Shown: piece after piece, positions 26,846 through 37,393 of the stretch
Layout of the letters: each line of letters begins with the position of its first letter
Numbering within the stretch: position 1 is the first letter of the stretch
From: Antrihabitans cavernicola
GTDB taxonomy: Bacteria > Actinomycetota > Actinomycetes > Mycobacteriales > Mycobacteriaceae
NCBI RefSeq assembly: GCF_008297975.1
Contig: NZ_VLNY01000001.1
Span: 124,001 to 188,000 of the forward strand
DNA: 64,000 nucleotides
Direction: 5' to 3'
Made by a program: the position numbers and the translations under genes
Notes under the pieces: generated by a model
What the model was told of the DNA's origin: nothing
What the model saw: the letters and a program-made list of their open reading frames with translations, nothing else
Databases searched by the model: none

Positions 26846-27252
26846 GCCGCCACTTTCGCCTGCTCCTTGAACGCGGCCTTCACGTCACGATCGACCATCA
26901 GGGCGAACGTCGAGCCCAACGCAAGGTTGAGGAGCAGGCTCGGCCACGCGTGCATCTGCAGTGCCGACGACATGCCGCCGAGACTCAGTGCGCCGAGAAC
27001 CATCACCACGATGCGCGCCCATTTTCCGCGCTGCGGCAGCACGAGCACCGCGGGAATCGCGATGGCCGCCTGCACCAGTGTCACTGCCAGCAGCACCATC
27101 ACCACCGAGTCCGCGGACGACAACAACGCCACGCCTGCACCGATCAAACTGATCGCGGTCCCAACAAACCAGATCCAGCGTGTGTACGTGATGTAGCGCT
27201 CCACTTTGGCCTGGTCGATCGGCCGATCGTCGGCCGCAATTGCTCGTCTCAT
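26842..27252 (-). CDS. Small four-helix membrane protein
   Basis: 136 residues with four hydrophobic segments: about 24-45 (IWFVGTAISLIGAGVALL), 50-72, 80-95 and 100-118. The N-terminus is cytoplasmic-looking (RRAIAADDRPIDQAKVERYI). No family was recognised with certainty. It is convergent with the MscS gene and divergent from the lipase gene across about 130 bp. Confidence 0.7.
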   Translation of the reverse strand: MRRAIAADDRPIDQAKVERYITYTRWIWFVGTAISLIGAGVALLSSADSVVMVLLAVTLVQAAIAIPAVLVLPQRGKWARIVVMVLGALSLGGMSSALQMHAWPSLLLNLALGSTFALMVDRDVKAAFKEQAKVAA

Positions 27253-27383
27253 GTCGCTCCCCCGTCAGTGCTCTCACCAGTGTTCGACGCAGCCGAGCGC
27301 AGAACGGTTCCATTTCGCGAAAAGTGCTCCACCGCACCGACAACGTCCTTAGATTCGAGCCAGCGCGAACATGGGGGTTCGAA

Positions 27384-28766
27384 ATGTCGCTACGCCGGTA
27401 CGTGTGCGTGTGTGCAACGGTCGCCCTGCTGGTCGGTGCACCTGGAACAGCGTTTGCGCAGCCCGCGCCGCCACCGGAACCTCCGCAGTACCAAGCGATT
27501 CCACCGCAGATTCCGCAGGCGATCGATGCGGCGATCCCACCGCCACCTCCCGACGCAGACACATCTATGCCCATCGTCGACGCGGCGCGACTGGACCCCC
27601 AGATCGCTCGCCTGCGGGCATCGGTGCTGCCGTCACCCACCGGCGACAGTTTCTTCGACATTTGGCCGTCGAACCTGGGCACGCTGACGCCGGGCGACAT
27701 CATCACCGAACGCGATGTGACGGCCGCCGCGGCGATCCTGGTAACTGCGCCGGTCACCCGCATACGACAAGTCAAGTTCCGTACCGACGACGTCGGTGGC
27801 AACCCGATGATCGGCACCGCAACGCTGATCGAGCCGACTACCCCCTGGCGCGGCGGTGGCCCGCGCCCGATTCTGGTCAACAACTTGCCCATCGATTCGC
27901 TGGGCGAGGCGTGCACGCCCAGCTACTCCCTTGCACACGGTTTTAACATCGCGACCAATCCCACCGATTTGTTGCCGCCCACAACGCAATTGGCCGCAGC
28001 CAACGGCTATGCGGTGCTGATTCCCGACCATGAGGGACCGCGGATGGCGTACGCCGAACCGGTGGTCGCCGCGCACGTTGTGCTCGACTCGATAAGAGCT
28101 GTCGCCCGCGTGGAGCCGGCGCTCTACGGCAAGAGTCGGGTGGCGATGTCCGGCTACTCCGGCGGCGCGATCGCTACGGCAGGCGCCGCGAAACTCGTTG
28201 CCACATATGCCCCGGAACTGCAGCCGCGGCTGGTCGGGGTCGCCATCGGTGGTGTTCCCGCCGACTTCCACATGCTGATCGGCAGCATGAACGCGAACCT
28301 CGCGACAGGGCTGCTGCACGCGGCAACCCTGGGAGTCGCACGCGAGCGCACCGAGATGCTGCCGATGATGAACAACGCCGCGCGCTGGCTGGCGTCGTCA
28401 CCGCTGAAGAACGGTTGCACGATTCCGCTTGCCGCGATGGGCGGCACGTTCATGCCCATGCAGTTGATGGCGAACGATCCCGATCCGTTCCACTCGCCCG
28501 TCGCCGAGCACGTTTTCGCTGCGACCAAACTTGCGGACAAGAAGGTGGGAACGCCGATCTACATCTACAACGGCGCCCAAGAGTTCTGGGTACCCGCGGC
28601 CGGTGCCCGCAACCTCTACAACGAGCAATGCGCGCTCGGCGCCAACGCCGCGTACCGCGAAGTGCTCGGCGAACACGGCATCGCCGCTCTCACCGGACTC
28701 CCCGAGGCACTCACCTGGCTGGATCAACGATTACACGGCCAGCCCGCCCCCAACGAGTGCGGCTAA
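27384..28766 (+). CDS. Secreted lipase (LIP family)
   Basis: 460 residues from the ATG at 27384, chosen because a Sec signal peptide follows directly: MSLRRYVCVCATVALLVGAP, then GTAFA with cleavage before QPAPP. The nucleophile elbow is SGYSGGA with Ser259. The protein resembles the LIP family (Candida antarctica lipase A-like) used by mycobacteria and rhodococci for triglyceride or cell-envelope ester hydrolysis. A proline-rich stretch follows the cleavage site. The likely acid and His residues are in the last 100 residues (LGEHGIAALTG near the end). Confidence 0.85.
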   Translation: MSLRRYVCVCATVALLVGAPGTAFAQPAPPPEPPQYQAIPPQIPQAIDAAIPPPPPDADTSMPIVDAARLDPQIARLRASVLPSPTGDSFFDIWPSNLGTLTPGDIITERDVTAAAAILVTAPVTRIRQVKFRTDDVGGNPMIGTATLIEPTTPWRGGGPRPILVNNLPIDSLGEACTPSYSLAHGFNIATNPTDLLPPTTQLAAANGYAVLIPDHEGPRMAYAEPVVAAHVVLDSIRAVARVEPALYGKSRVAMSGYSGGAIATAGAAKLVATYAPELQPRLVGVAIGGVPADFHMLIGSMNANLATGLLHAATLGVARERTEMLPMMNNAARWLASSPLKNGCTIPLAAMGGTFMPMQLMANDPDPFHSPVAEHVFAATKLADKKVGTPIYIYNGAQEFWVPAAGARNLYNEQCALGANAAYREVLGEHGIAALTGLPEALTWLDQRLHGQPAPNECG

Positions 28767-29644
28767 CGACGTCGCGACAGCGCAACGCCGATCAGGCAGA
28801 TCGCACCACCGACGAAAGCCAGCGCGGGCGGAACCTCGTCGAGCAACACCCACGCCATCAGCGCCGCGAGGGGCGGAGCCAGATAGGTGCTCACCCCCAA
28901 CTTCCCCGCGTTCATCCGTGCCAACGCATAAGCCCAGGTGCCGAAGGCGAGTGCGGTGGGGACCGCACCCAGGTAGATCAGCCCGGCGACGGGAATGGCC
29001 GCCGCGTCGTCGACCTCCGTGACCAACTGCGGCAACGCAGGTAGACAGGCGACACCGCCGATCGTGCAGGCAATCCACGTCACCTGCAGGGCGGGAAGCC
29101 TGCCAAGCACCGGCTTCTGCGCCAACACGCCTATGGCGTAGGTCAACGCCGCGAGCAGGCACAGCACAACGCCCACCAGGTCGGCGTTGTCGGTGTTCGC
29201 CGTCGACGCACCGATCGTCACAGCTCCGACAAACGCCACGGCAACCCCGATCACCAACCATTTCGGGAAGCCTTCTCCGAGGAACAGCCCGGCGAAAACG
29301 GCGATCAGGATCGGACCGATATTGACCAACATGGCCGACGTACCAGCATCGATCCGCTGTTCCGCAGCGTTGAGCGCCACGTTGTAGACGGCGAACCAGG
29401 CCAATCCGCAGACCGCGAGCAGCGCCCACTCCCGTCTGGTCGGTGCTACCCACCTGCCTTTCAACACCAACGCCGCGCCCAGCAGCACACTCCCGACGAT
29501 CAGCCGTCCGGCCGCCAGCGGCGCCGCCGAGAAACTCTCCCCCACCCACCTGATCGCAACGAACGCCGACGCCCAGGCCAGCACCGTCGTCGACACCGCT
29601 GCCAGCGCCCGCCAATCGGTCCCCACCCGTACACCGGTCGTCAT
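28763..29644 (-). CDS. EamA/DMT-family exporter
   Basis: 293 residues from the ATG at 29644 (MTTGVRVGTDWRALAAVSTT). Ten hydrophobic segments in two five-helix EamA repeats are visible, for example VLAWASAFVAIRWVG at the start of the first and GVVLCLLAALTYAIGVLAQ at the start of the second. Such proteins export amino acids or other metabolites. Its 3' end overlaps the convergent lipase gene by 4 bp. The substrate cannot be inferred. Confidence 0.88.
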   Translation of the reverse strand: MTTGVRVGTDWRALAAVSTTVLAWASAFVAIRWVGESFSAAPLAAGRLIVGSVLLGAALVLKGRWVAPTRREWALLAVCGLAWFAVYNVALNAAEQRIDAGTSAMLVNIGPILIAVFAGLFLGEGFPKWLVIGVAVAFVGAVTIGASTANTDNADLVGVVLCLLAALTYAIGVLAQKPVLGRLPALQVTWIACTIGGVACLPALPQLVTEVDDAAAIPVAGLIYLGAVPTALAFGTWAYALARMNAGKLGVSTYLAPPLAALMAWVLLDEVPPALAFVGGAICLIGVALSRRR

Positions 29645-29715
29645 TCTCGGCAGCCTACGGTCGTGCACCGACATCCCGACAACCACTTTTCGGCCTGGAT
29701 CTTCGTGAGATTCCA

Positions 29716-29749
29716 GTAACGCGGCGGAAACACGAAACAAATCCGAAAC
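29716..29749 (+). promoter_or_regulatory. Tandem GlnR-box-like elements upstream of amt
   Basis: GTAAC-N6-GAAAC (29716-29731) matches the actinobacterial GlnR consensus gTnAC-n6-GAAAC exactly. A second GAAAC-N6-GAAAC pair follows at 29734-29749. The elements lie about 90 bp before the ammonium transporter start. This fits nitrogen-limitation control by GlnR. Confidence 0.7.
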
Positions 29750-29834
29750 ACAAGCGCATAGCAGTAGAAACGGAGTGCGGACATTCTCGTCCGAGCACCC
29801 CCAAGCCCCCGCCGGGGCCAAGAAGGAGCCCGAC

Positions 29835-31109
29835 GTGCCTCACGCGATCGATCCCGCAGCCACTGCTTGGCTGCTCGCGAGTACCGCTCTCGTCCTGCTG
29901 ATGACTCCCGGTCTGGCCATTTTCTACGGCGGCATGGTCCGGTCCACCGGTGTCCTCAACATGATCATGATGAGCTTCATCTCGATCCCATTGGTCACCA
30001 TCACCTGGCTCCTCGCCGGCTACAGCCTGGCGTTCACCGAGGGCTCCGGCGTGATCGGCGGGCTGAGCCACTTCGGCATGGCGGGCATCGACCCGAACAC
30101 CGCACACGGCTCGGTACCCGAGATGCTCTTCGCGACCTTCCAATTGACGTTTGCGATCATCACTGCCGCCCTGATCAGCGGTGCCATCGCCGACCGCGCC
30201 AAGTTCTCCGCGTGGATGGTCTTCGTTCCGCTGTGGGCGTTGGTGGTCTACGCACCGGTCGCGCACTGGGTCTGGGGACCGGGCGGCTGGCTCGCCGATA
30301 TGGGCGTCCTCGACTACGCGGGCGGCCTGGTCGTCGAAATCGTCTCCGGCGCATCGGCTCTCGCGCTCGCATTGGTGCTCGGGCCGCGTCTCGGCTTCAA
30401 GAACGACGTGATGCGCCCCCACAACCTGCCGTTCGTTCTCCTCGGTGTCGGACTGCTGTGGTTCGGTTGGTTCGGCTTCAACGCGGGATCGGCGCTCGCG
30501 GCGGACGGCAAGGCGTCAGCGATCTTCCTCAACACCCTGATCGCCGGCTGCCTGGGCATGCTCGGCTGGTTGGTGGTGGAGCAGGTGCGCGACGGACGGC
30601 CGACCACTTTCGGTGCGGCCTCCGGAGTCGTCGCAGGCTTGGTCGCGATCACGCCGTCGTGTGGCACCGTCAACATTCTCGGCGCGCTGGTGGTCGGGTT
30701 GCTGGCAGGCCTGGTCTGCTCGTTCGCGATCGGCTGGAAGTTCCGGTTCGGCTACGACGACTCGCTCGACGTGGTCGGCGTGCACTTCGTCGGCGGCGTG
30801 GTGGGGACGCTGTTGATCGGGTTCTTTGCGGCCGACATCATGACCGGCGGACCGCAGGGCCTGTTCTACGGCGGCGGATTGGGCCAGCTCGGCAAGCAGT
30901 TGGTGGCGGTTCCCGTGGTTGCCGGCTATGCATTCGGCGTCTCGTTCCTGCTGGGCAAGCTCATCGACAAGACCATCGGATTCCGCGTCACCGCTGAGGA
31001 CGAGACCGCGGGCATCGACTTCGCCCAACACGCCGAGACCGCGTACTCCGAAGGTGTGCACGGACATTCGCCGAAACGCCCGGGGCAGCCCGGCTTCGGA
31101 CTGCACTGA
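29835..31109 (+). CDS. amt: Ammonium transporter (Amt/MEP/Rh family)
   Basis: 424 residues. The GTG at 29835 is chosen because AAGGAG lies 7 nt upstream and the family N-terminus (AWLLASTALVLLMTPGLAIF) follows. Eleven membrane helices are expected. Family hallmarks seen include YGGMVRSTGVLNMIMMSF, VVYAPVAHWVWGPGGWLADM with the first pore His, and the second pore His in GVHFVGGVVGTL. It conducts ammonium into the cell. No glnK or glnD follows; the next gene is an unrelated MmpL module. Tandem GlnR-like boxes lie upstream. Confidence 0.95.
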   Translation: MPHAIDPAATAWLLASTALVLLMTPGLAIFYGGMVRSTGVLNMIMMSFISIPLVTITWLLAGYSLAFTEGSGVIGGLSHFGMAGIDPNTAHGSVPEMLFATFQLTFAIITAALISGAIADRAKFSAWMVFVPLWALVVYAPVAHWVWGPGGWLADMGVLDYAGGLVVEIVSGASALALALVLGPRLGFKNDVMRPHNLPFVLLGVGLLWFGWFGFNAGSALAADGKASAIFLNTLIAGCLGMLGWLVVEQVRDGRPTTFGAASGVVAGLVAITPSCGTVNILGALVVGLLAGLVCSFAIGWKFRFGYDDSLDVVGVHFVGGVVGTLLIGFFAADIMTGGPQGLFYGGGLGQLGKQLVAVPVVAGYAFGVSFLLGKLIDKTIGFRVTAEDETAGIDFAQHAETAYSEGVHGHSPKRPGQPGFGLH

Positions 31110-31132
31110 AACAGGGGCTTGCGCCAGCTAAG

Positions 31133-31159
31133 GTAACGTCGTTACGATAACGGCGTTAC
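31133..31159. promoter_or_regulatory. Tandem TetR-type operators upstream of MmpL
   Basis: Two palindromes in tandem, GTAACGTCGTTAC (31133-31145) and ATAACGGCGTTAC (31147-31159), share the TAACG-N-CGTTAC core at 14-bp spacing just upstream of the MmpL ATG (31181). They are the likely operator of the TetR protein encoded at 33412. Confidence 0.65.
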
Positions 31160-31180
31160 TCAAGCCATCGGGGGCCCGGA

Positions 31181-33412
31181 ATGCTGCTACGTATCGCTCG
31201 ATTCGCTGTCGGTCACCCTCGGGCGATCTTGGCCGCCACGCTCTTGCTTGCTGTAGTTTGCGGGATTTTCGGCGCACCGGTTGCGGGTCACCTCAAGGGC
31301 GGTGGGTTCGTCGCATCGGACGCCGAGTCGACGCGCGCGGACAACCTGCTCAACGACAAGTTCGGCGGCACCCAGCCGAACTTGATCTTCCTGGTCACAG
31401 CCCCGGACGGCGTCGCTAGCACGCAGGCGAAGGACGCGGGCGAGAGCGTCGTTGCGCTGTTGGAGTCGCGCGGCGACGTCGAAGGAATCCAGTCGTATTG
31501 GACCGTTCCGGATGGGCTCAAGGCCGGGTTCGCCAGCCGGGACAAGAAGAGCGGACTCGTCGTCGCCGTCGCGAAGGGCGACGACAGCGAGACCCAGAAG
31601 GTTGCGGCGTCGATCGCGGAATCGCTTCCCCATCCGAACGGCGTGATCATCAAGCAAGGCGGTGGTGCGGCGGCGATTTCGCAGATCAACGACCAGATCA
31701 CCAAAGACCTGACGATCTCCGAGGCCGTCGCTGTTCCGATATCGGGCCTTGTGCTGATCGTGGTGTTCGGCAGTGTCATCGCCGCGGGCCTACCGCTCGC
31801 CATCGGCCTCTTCGCGATAGTCGCGACCCTCGCCATCCTGCGCGCATTGACGTTGGTGACGGACGTGTCGATCTTCGCGTTGAACATGACGACCGCTCTG
31901 GGGCTGGCGTTGGCGATCGACTACAGCCTGTTCATCGTCAGCCGGTTCCGCGAAGAATTGGGTAGAGGTCTCGACATCGAGGCTGCGGTGATCCGCACCG
32001 TGCAGACAGCCGGGCGAACGGTGCTCTTCTCGGCCATCACGGTCGCCCTGTCGCTCTCGGCGATGTTGGTCTTCCCGATGTTCTTCTTGAAGTCCTTCGC
32101 CTACGCCGGAGTCGCGGTCGTCGCGGCGGCTGCGCTCGCGTCCATTCTGGTGTTGCCCGCAATACTGATCCTGCTGGGAACCCGGATCAATTCGCTGGAC
32201 CTACGCGCCCCGATTCGACGCATGCTCGGACGTCCGCCGCGCGTCGCCGTCGCTGCAGAAGCCCGCGGTTGGTATCGGATGGTCTCGTACGTCACGCGCC
32301 GCGCGGTTCCCATCGCGATCGCCGTCGTCATCTTCTTGCTCTTCCTGGGATCGCCGTTCCTGGGCGTGAAATTCGGCTATCCCGACGACCGCGTGATCCA
32401 AGCGTCGGTGGCGGAAAGCAGGCAAGTCGGCGACACGTTGCGTACCGACTTCGACCAGAACGCCGGTGGCGGAGTCTCCGTCGTCCTCCCGGACTTCCGG
32501 GGCGATCCGCGCACTGTCGCCGAGTACGGCGCCGCACTGTCCAAGGTGGACGACGTTGCCGCGGTGCTGTCCGGCTCAGGCGTGTTCGTGAAGGGTCAGC
32601 AAGTAGGACCCGCGATTCCCGGCATGAACAACCAATCCGGCGCGGCGCTACGAATCGCCACCCAGGTCGACCCGTTCTCCGACCGCGGATCCGACCAGTT
32701 GCGCGAGTTGCGCGACGTCGCGAAGCCTGGACCGGCATTGTTCACCGGTGCTGTCGCCCAGAACGACGACCTGCTGAGCGGGCTGGGCAACAAGTTGCCA
32801 CTAGCAGGAATCCTCATCGCCGTCACCACGCTGGTCCTGCTCTTCCTGTTCACCGGAAGCGTTGTGCTGCCGCTGAAAGCGTTGGTGGTCAACACGTTGT
32901 CGTTGAGCGCGGCATTCGGGGCCATGGTGTGGATCTTCCAGGACGGGCATCTGTCCGGCCTGCTCGGTTTCACCTCGTCCGGGTACCTGGTCGCGAACAT
33001 GCCGATCCTGATGTTCTGCCTCGCCTTCGGTCTGTCCATGGACTACGAGGTGTTTCTGTTGTCTCGCATCCGCGAGGAATGGTTGGCGTCGGACAGAACG
33101 ACGAACGCCAACTCCCACGCGGTGGCGATGGGCCTGACCCGCACCGGCCCCATCGTCACCGCCGCCGCGATTCTGATGGCCATCGTGCTTGGTGGACTTG
33201 CGATTTCGAAGGTGTCGTTCATCCAACTGTTCGGTGTCGGACTCGCGATCACGGTGCTTGTCGACGCGACACTGATCCGCTGCCTGCTGGTGCCGTCGAT
33301 CATGCGACTGATGGGGCGATTCAACTGGTGGGCACCGCGACCGCTTCGGTTGCTGCACGAGAAGATCGGGCTCGAAGAGGCACCCGACGACAGAGTCCCG
33401 GCGCGTACGTGA
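31181..33412 (+). CDS. MmpL-family RND transporter
   Basis: 743 residues with the twelve-helix RND layout: an N-terminal helix, an extracytoplasmic loop, five helices, a second loop and six helices. The proton-relay Asp-Tyr pairs are present in both halves (LALAIDYSLFIVSRF and FGLSMDYEVFLLSRI). MmpL proteins export lipids or small hydrophobic compounds across the inner membrane. Its stop overlaps the ATG of the following TetR gene by 1 bp (TGATG), and tandem palindromes lie upstream, so the pair is probably autoregulated. Confidence 0.92.
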   Translation: MLLRIARFAVGHPRAILAATLLLAVVCGIFGAPVAGHLKGGGFVASDAESTRADNLLNDKFGGTQPNLIFLVTAPDGVASTQAKDAGESVVALLESRGDVEGIQSYWTVPDGLKAGFASRDKKSGLVVAVAKGDDSETQKVAASIAESLPHPNGVIIKQGGGAAAISQINDQITKDLTISEAVAVPISGLVLIVVFGSVIAAGLPLAIGLFAIVATLAILRALTLVTDVSIFALNMTTALGLALAIDYSLFIVSRFREELGRGLDIEAAVIRTVQTAGRTVLFSAITVALSLSAMLVFPMFFLKSFAYAGVAVVAAAALASILVLPAILILLGTRINSLDLRAPIRRMLGRPPRVAVAAEARGWYRMVSYVTRRAVPIAIAVVIFLLFLGSPFLGVKFGYPDDRVIQASVAESRQVGDTLRTDFDQNAGGGVSVVLPDFRGDPRTVAEYGAALSKVDDVAAVLSGSGVFVKGQQVGPAIPGMNNQSGAALRIATQVDPFSDRGSDQLRELRDVAKPGPALFTGAVAQNDDLLSGLGNKLPLAGILIAVTTLVLLFLFTGSVVLPLKALVVNTLSLSAAFGAMVWIFQDGHLSGLLGFTSSGYLVANMPILMFCLAFGLSMDYEVFLLSRIREEWLASDRTTNANSHAVAMGLTRTGPIVTAAAILMAIVLGGLAISKVSFIQLFGVGLAITVLVDATLIRCLLVPSIMRLMGRFNWWAPRPLRLLHEKIGLEEAPDDRVPART

Positions 33413-34080
33413 TGGCTCGTCGTACCCGATCCGCACGCGGTTCCGGCGACGTGCTGAGGACCGAAATAGTCGATGCGGCAAAGGGTTTGTTGGCCGACAC
33501 CGGCAGCGAGGACGGCGTCTCCATCCGTGCGGTCGCCCACAAGGTCGGCGTGACAGCGCCGTCGATCTACCGCCACTTCGCGGACAAGCAGGCGCTGATC
33601 GACGCCGTCGTCGCCGACGTGTTCAGCCAGCTCGGTGACGAGATGCATTCCGTTGCAGCCGGTATCGACGCCCCGCTGGAACGACTGCGACAGCAAGGAC
33701 TCGCCTACGTCCGGTTCGCCCGCGAGCATCCGGAGCAGTATCGGCTCGCCACCACGCAACCGTCGTCGGCAGCAATGGACGTCGATCATGTACTAGGCTC
33801 CGGCGCATTCACGGATTTCGCGCAGAGCATTCAGGACTGCATCGAGGCACAGATCTTCGTGGCCGGTGACCCGCTACCGATCGCGTTGGAATTCTGGGCG
33901 GCCGCGCACGGTGTTGCGTCACTGCAGATTTCCAAGCCGTTCCTGCCGTGGGGAAACCCGGACGACATTGCCGATCGAGTACTGCGGTCGGCCGCCGTCG
34001 GGCACGCCGTGACGGACAGACTCGGCGATCCGACGCCCGCACAGTTCGTCACATGGTTGGCGGGCATGGCACCGGGCTAG
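33412..34080 (+). CDS. TetR-family regulator of the MmpL gene
   Basis: 222 residues from the ATG at 33412 (MARRTRSARGSGDVLRTEIV). Helix-turn-helix: VSIRAVAHKVGVTAPSIYRH then FADKQALIDAVV. The C-terminal domain resembles the TetR_C type with LRQQGLAYVRFAREHPEQYR. It is coupled to the upstream MmpL gene by a 1-bp overlap and probably binds the TAACG-N-CGTTA palindromes at 31133-31159. Confidence 0.9.
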   Translation: MARRTRSARGSGDVLRTEIVDAAKGLLADTGSEDGVSIRAVAHKVGVTAPSIYRHFADKQALIDAVVADVFSQLGDEMHSVAAGIDAPLERLRQQGLAYVRFAREHPEQYRLATTQPSSAAMDVDHVLGSGAFTDFAQSIQDCIEAQIFVAGDPLPIALEFWAAAHGVASLQISKPFLPWGNPDDIADRVLRSAAVGHAVTDRLGDPTPAQFVTWLAGMAPG

Positions 34081-34089
34081 GGTCGATCC

Positions 34090-34884
34090 GTGGACGCCTT
34101 CTACCTTCCCGACCCGTCGAATCCGAACCGTTTCGAGTCGACCGAACTGACTCGCGGTCCCTGGTCCCCCGATGCGCAGCACGGCGGTCCGCCTGCAGGC
34201 CTGCTCGCCCATGCCATCGAACGCTGCGAACCGCGCGACGGTTTCCAGGTGGGTCGGGTATCGGTGGAGATTCTGGGCCCCGTTCCGCTTGCCCCGCTGA
34301 CGGTCGAGGCAAAGGTGGCTCGGCCCGGACGCAACGTCGAGATGATCGAGGCACAGCTCAGCAGCGACCGTGGGCCGGTGATGAAGGCGACCGCTTGGCG
34401 GATACATCTCGCCGATCCGCCGCTCGAGCTACCCGACTCGATACTGCCGACCGGCACCCGCCCCGGACCGGAGTTGGCATCGGCCGATGTGAACTTCCCG
34501 ACGACGCAGAAGGTCGGTTTCCATACCGCCATCGAATACCGGTTCGTCGAAGGTTCGTTCACCGAGCCGGGTCCGGCAGTGTGTTGGATTCGACTGAAGC
34601 ATCCGATTGTCGCCGGCACCGATCCCAGCCCGCTGGAACGGACGATGGCGGCCGCTGACTCGTCGAGCGGCGTGAGCGCAACACTCGACTGGAACGAGTA
34701 CATCTTCATCAATACCGATCTCACCGTCACGCTGCATCGTCATCCAGTCGGCGAATGGGTGTGCCTCGACGCGGTGACGTACCCGCAGCCACACGGAATC
34801 GGAATGACGGAAGCGGCGGTGTTCGATCAGCAGGGGCCGGTTGGCCGATCGACGCAGACGTTGTTGATCAATCGGCGAACATAG
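34090..34884 (+). CDS. Acyl-CoA thioesterase-like protein (double hot-dog)
   Basis: 264 residues of the actinobacterial thioesterase family: LTRGPWSPDAQHGGPPAGLL at residues 20-40 is its signature, followed by VGRVSVEILGPVPLAPLTVE. The second half repeats the hot-dog fold. It lies 10 bp after the TetR gene and may be co-transcribed with the MmpL module. The substrate chain length is unknown. Confidence 0.8.
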   Translation: MDAFYLPDPSNPNRFESTELTRGPWSPDAQHGGPPAGLLAHAIERCEPRDGFQVGRVSVEILGPVPLAPLTVEAKVARPGRNVEMIEAQLSSDRGPVMKATAWRIHLADPPLELPDSILPTGTRPGPELASADVNFPTTQKVGFHTAIEYRFVEGSFTEPGPAVCWIRLKHPIVAGTDPSPLERTMAAADSSSGVSATLDWNEYIFINTDLTVTLHRHPVGEWVCLDAVTYPQPHGIGMTEAAVFDQQGPVGRSTQTLLINRRT

Positions 34885-34907
34885 TCACGTCACGATCCGA
34901 CCACGGG

Positions 34908-35489
34908 TCAGGGCTTGTCTGCTTTCGCTGCAGCCTTTGCTTGCTTCTTGAATTCCCGCACCTGCAGCAAAGATTCGCCGTCGACCACGTCGGCGATGGA
35001 ACGTCGTGACCCGTCGTCGCCGTAGGCACCCGCGGCCTCACGCCAGCCGTCGGGTTGCACGCCGATCTGTTTACCCAGCAGCGCCAAGAAGATCCGCGCC
35101 TTCTGATCGCCGTAGCCGGGCAGCGCCTTGAGCCGCTTCAGCACCTCGCGCCCGTCGGGATCACCCTCGAGCCATATGGATTCGGTTCTGCCGTCGTACT
35201 TTTCGACGATGTATTGGCACAGCGACTGGATGCGCTTGCCCATCGAGCCAGGAAATCTGTGCACGGCAGGTGTTTTGGTGCAGAGCGCGAGGAATTCCTC
35301 CTCGTTCGCTTCGGCGATGCGATGGACGTCGAGGCCGTCCATGCGATCGGCGATCTTCTTCGGGCCGAGGAACGCGGTCTCCATCGGCACTTGCTGATCG
35401 AGCAGCATTCCGATCAGCAGTGCCAACGGGTCGTCGGCGAGCAGCTTGTCCGCCTCTTTTTCACCGACAAGGTTGAGTGTGAGCGCCAT
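34908..35489 (-). CDS. HhH-GPD-type base-excision repair protein
   Basis: 193 residues. It has the helix-hairpin-helix region ALPGYGDQKARIFLALLGKQ near residue 127 and the N-terminal LALLIGMLLDQQVPMETAFL segment of this family. The invariant catalytic Asp of HhH-GPD glycosylases is not obvious in the expected position after the hairpin, so glycosylase activity is uncertain. There is no Fe-S cysteine cluster. It has a Lys-rich C-terminal tail. Confidence 0.8.
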   Translation of the reverse strand: MALTLNLVGEKEADKLLADDPLALLIGMLLDQQVPMETAFLGPKKIADRMDGLDVHRIAEANEEEFLALCTKTPAVHRFPGSMGKRIQSLCQYIVEKYDGRTESIWLEGDPDGREVLKRLKALPGYGDQKARIFLALLGKQIGVQPDGWREAAGAYGDDGSRRSIADVVDGESLLQVREFKKQAKAAAKADKP

Positions 35490-35516
35490 GGAAACAGCTT
35501 AGTTACAGGCTCGGTT

Positions 35517-35678
35517 TTACAAGCCCTGGCACTGCGCCGCGAGCAGACCGTTCTGCGCGACGCACCCACCCCACTCGCCGACGCCGCCGAACAGCGCGGG
35601 GATGAAGCCCCTCAGCGCATCCGGTAGCAGCGGAATCAGTGCCGGAATGAGGCCGATGACGTCGATGCCGAGGATCAT
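35517..35678 (-). CDS. Short hydrophobic protein
   Basis: A 53-residue ORF from the ATG at 35678 (MILGIDVIGLIPALIPLLPD), with an amphipathic-hydrophobic N-terminus and two cysteines near the C-terminus (GGCVAQNGLLAAQC). It fits neatly in the gap between the repair gene and the aminotransferase. I do not recognise it. It could be a small secreted or membrane peptide, or a chance ORF. Confidence 0.4.
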   Translation of the reverse strand: MILGIDVIGLIPALIPLLPDALRGFIPALFGGVGEWGGCVAQNGLLAAQCQGL

Positions 35679-35700
35679 GGGCTCATTGTGCGCTGGTTGG

Positions 35701-37023
<1,323 letters not shown>

Positions 37024-37081
37024 TTACCCGGCGGCCTGCTGAACGCGACATTGCATTTTGCGGCGAAACCGCTGGATTAAG

Positions 37082-37170
37082 GGGACCCCGCGCACCCGGC
37101 AGAGCCCGTTGACCCTTGCTGCCTTCCGGCCCTGGGGGAGTTCACAGGATGCGCGCCGCGCGGGATCCAT
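37082..37170 (-). ncRNA. ffs: Signal recognition particle RNA (small 4.5S type)
   Basis: The conserved domain IV core is on the minus strand: the complement of 37120-37145 carries GGCCGGAAGGCAGCAAGGG-type sequence with the GGAA tetraloop and asymmetric internal loop, flanked by complementary arms (GCGCGG near 37155-37162 and CCGCGC near 37088-37093). The ends are approximate. It lies upstream of the aspartate aminotransferase gene, its usual place in this order. Confidence 0.9.
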
Positions 37171-37231
37171 GGACGAGTGTAGCCGGACGCGATTTGCTGG
37201 GCGGTGGGGGTCGGCCGGTATGCTCACCCAC

Positions 37232-37319
37232 GGAGGATTCGCCTAGTGGCCTATGGCGCTCGCCTGGAACGCGGGTTGGGTTAACGCCCTCAGGGGTTCA
37301 AATCCCCTATCCTCCGCCA
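37232..37319 (+). tRNA. tRNA-Ser(GGA)
   Basis: An 88-nt tRNA with an encoded CCA. The acceptor GGAGGAT pairs with ATCCTCC (37309-37315). The anticodon stem CTCGC/GCGGG encloses CTGGAAC with anticodon GGA (37266-37268), reading UCC and UCU. A long variable arm, typical of class II tRNA-Ser, and a T-arm with GGTTCAAATC are present. Confidence 0.95.
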
Positions 37320-37325
37320 GGAGAT

Positions 37326-37362
37326 CGAGCCCCTGATCAGTGCAAAGCTGATCGGGGGCTCG
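37326..37362 (+). terminator. Terminator after tRNA-Ser
   Basis: CGAGCCCCTGATCAG (37326-37340) pairs with CTGATCGGGGGCTCG (37348-37362) with one G-T wobble around a 7-nt loop, followed by a short pyrimidine stretch. It separates the tRNA from the ESX toxin island. Confidence 0.85.
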
Positions 37363-37393
37363 ACTCTTACCAATGCTTGCGCGAGGGGGCGTG

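Noticed and set aside
37297-37319. tRNA-Ser 3' end as a phage attachment site
   Set aside because: No matching copy found by eye downstream and no integrase gene in the window.
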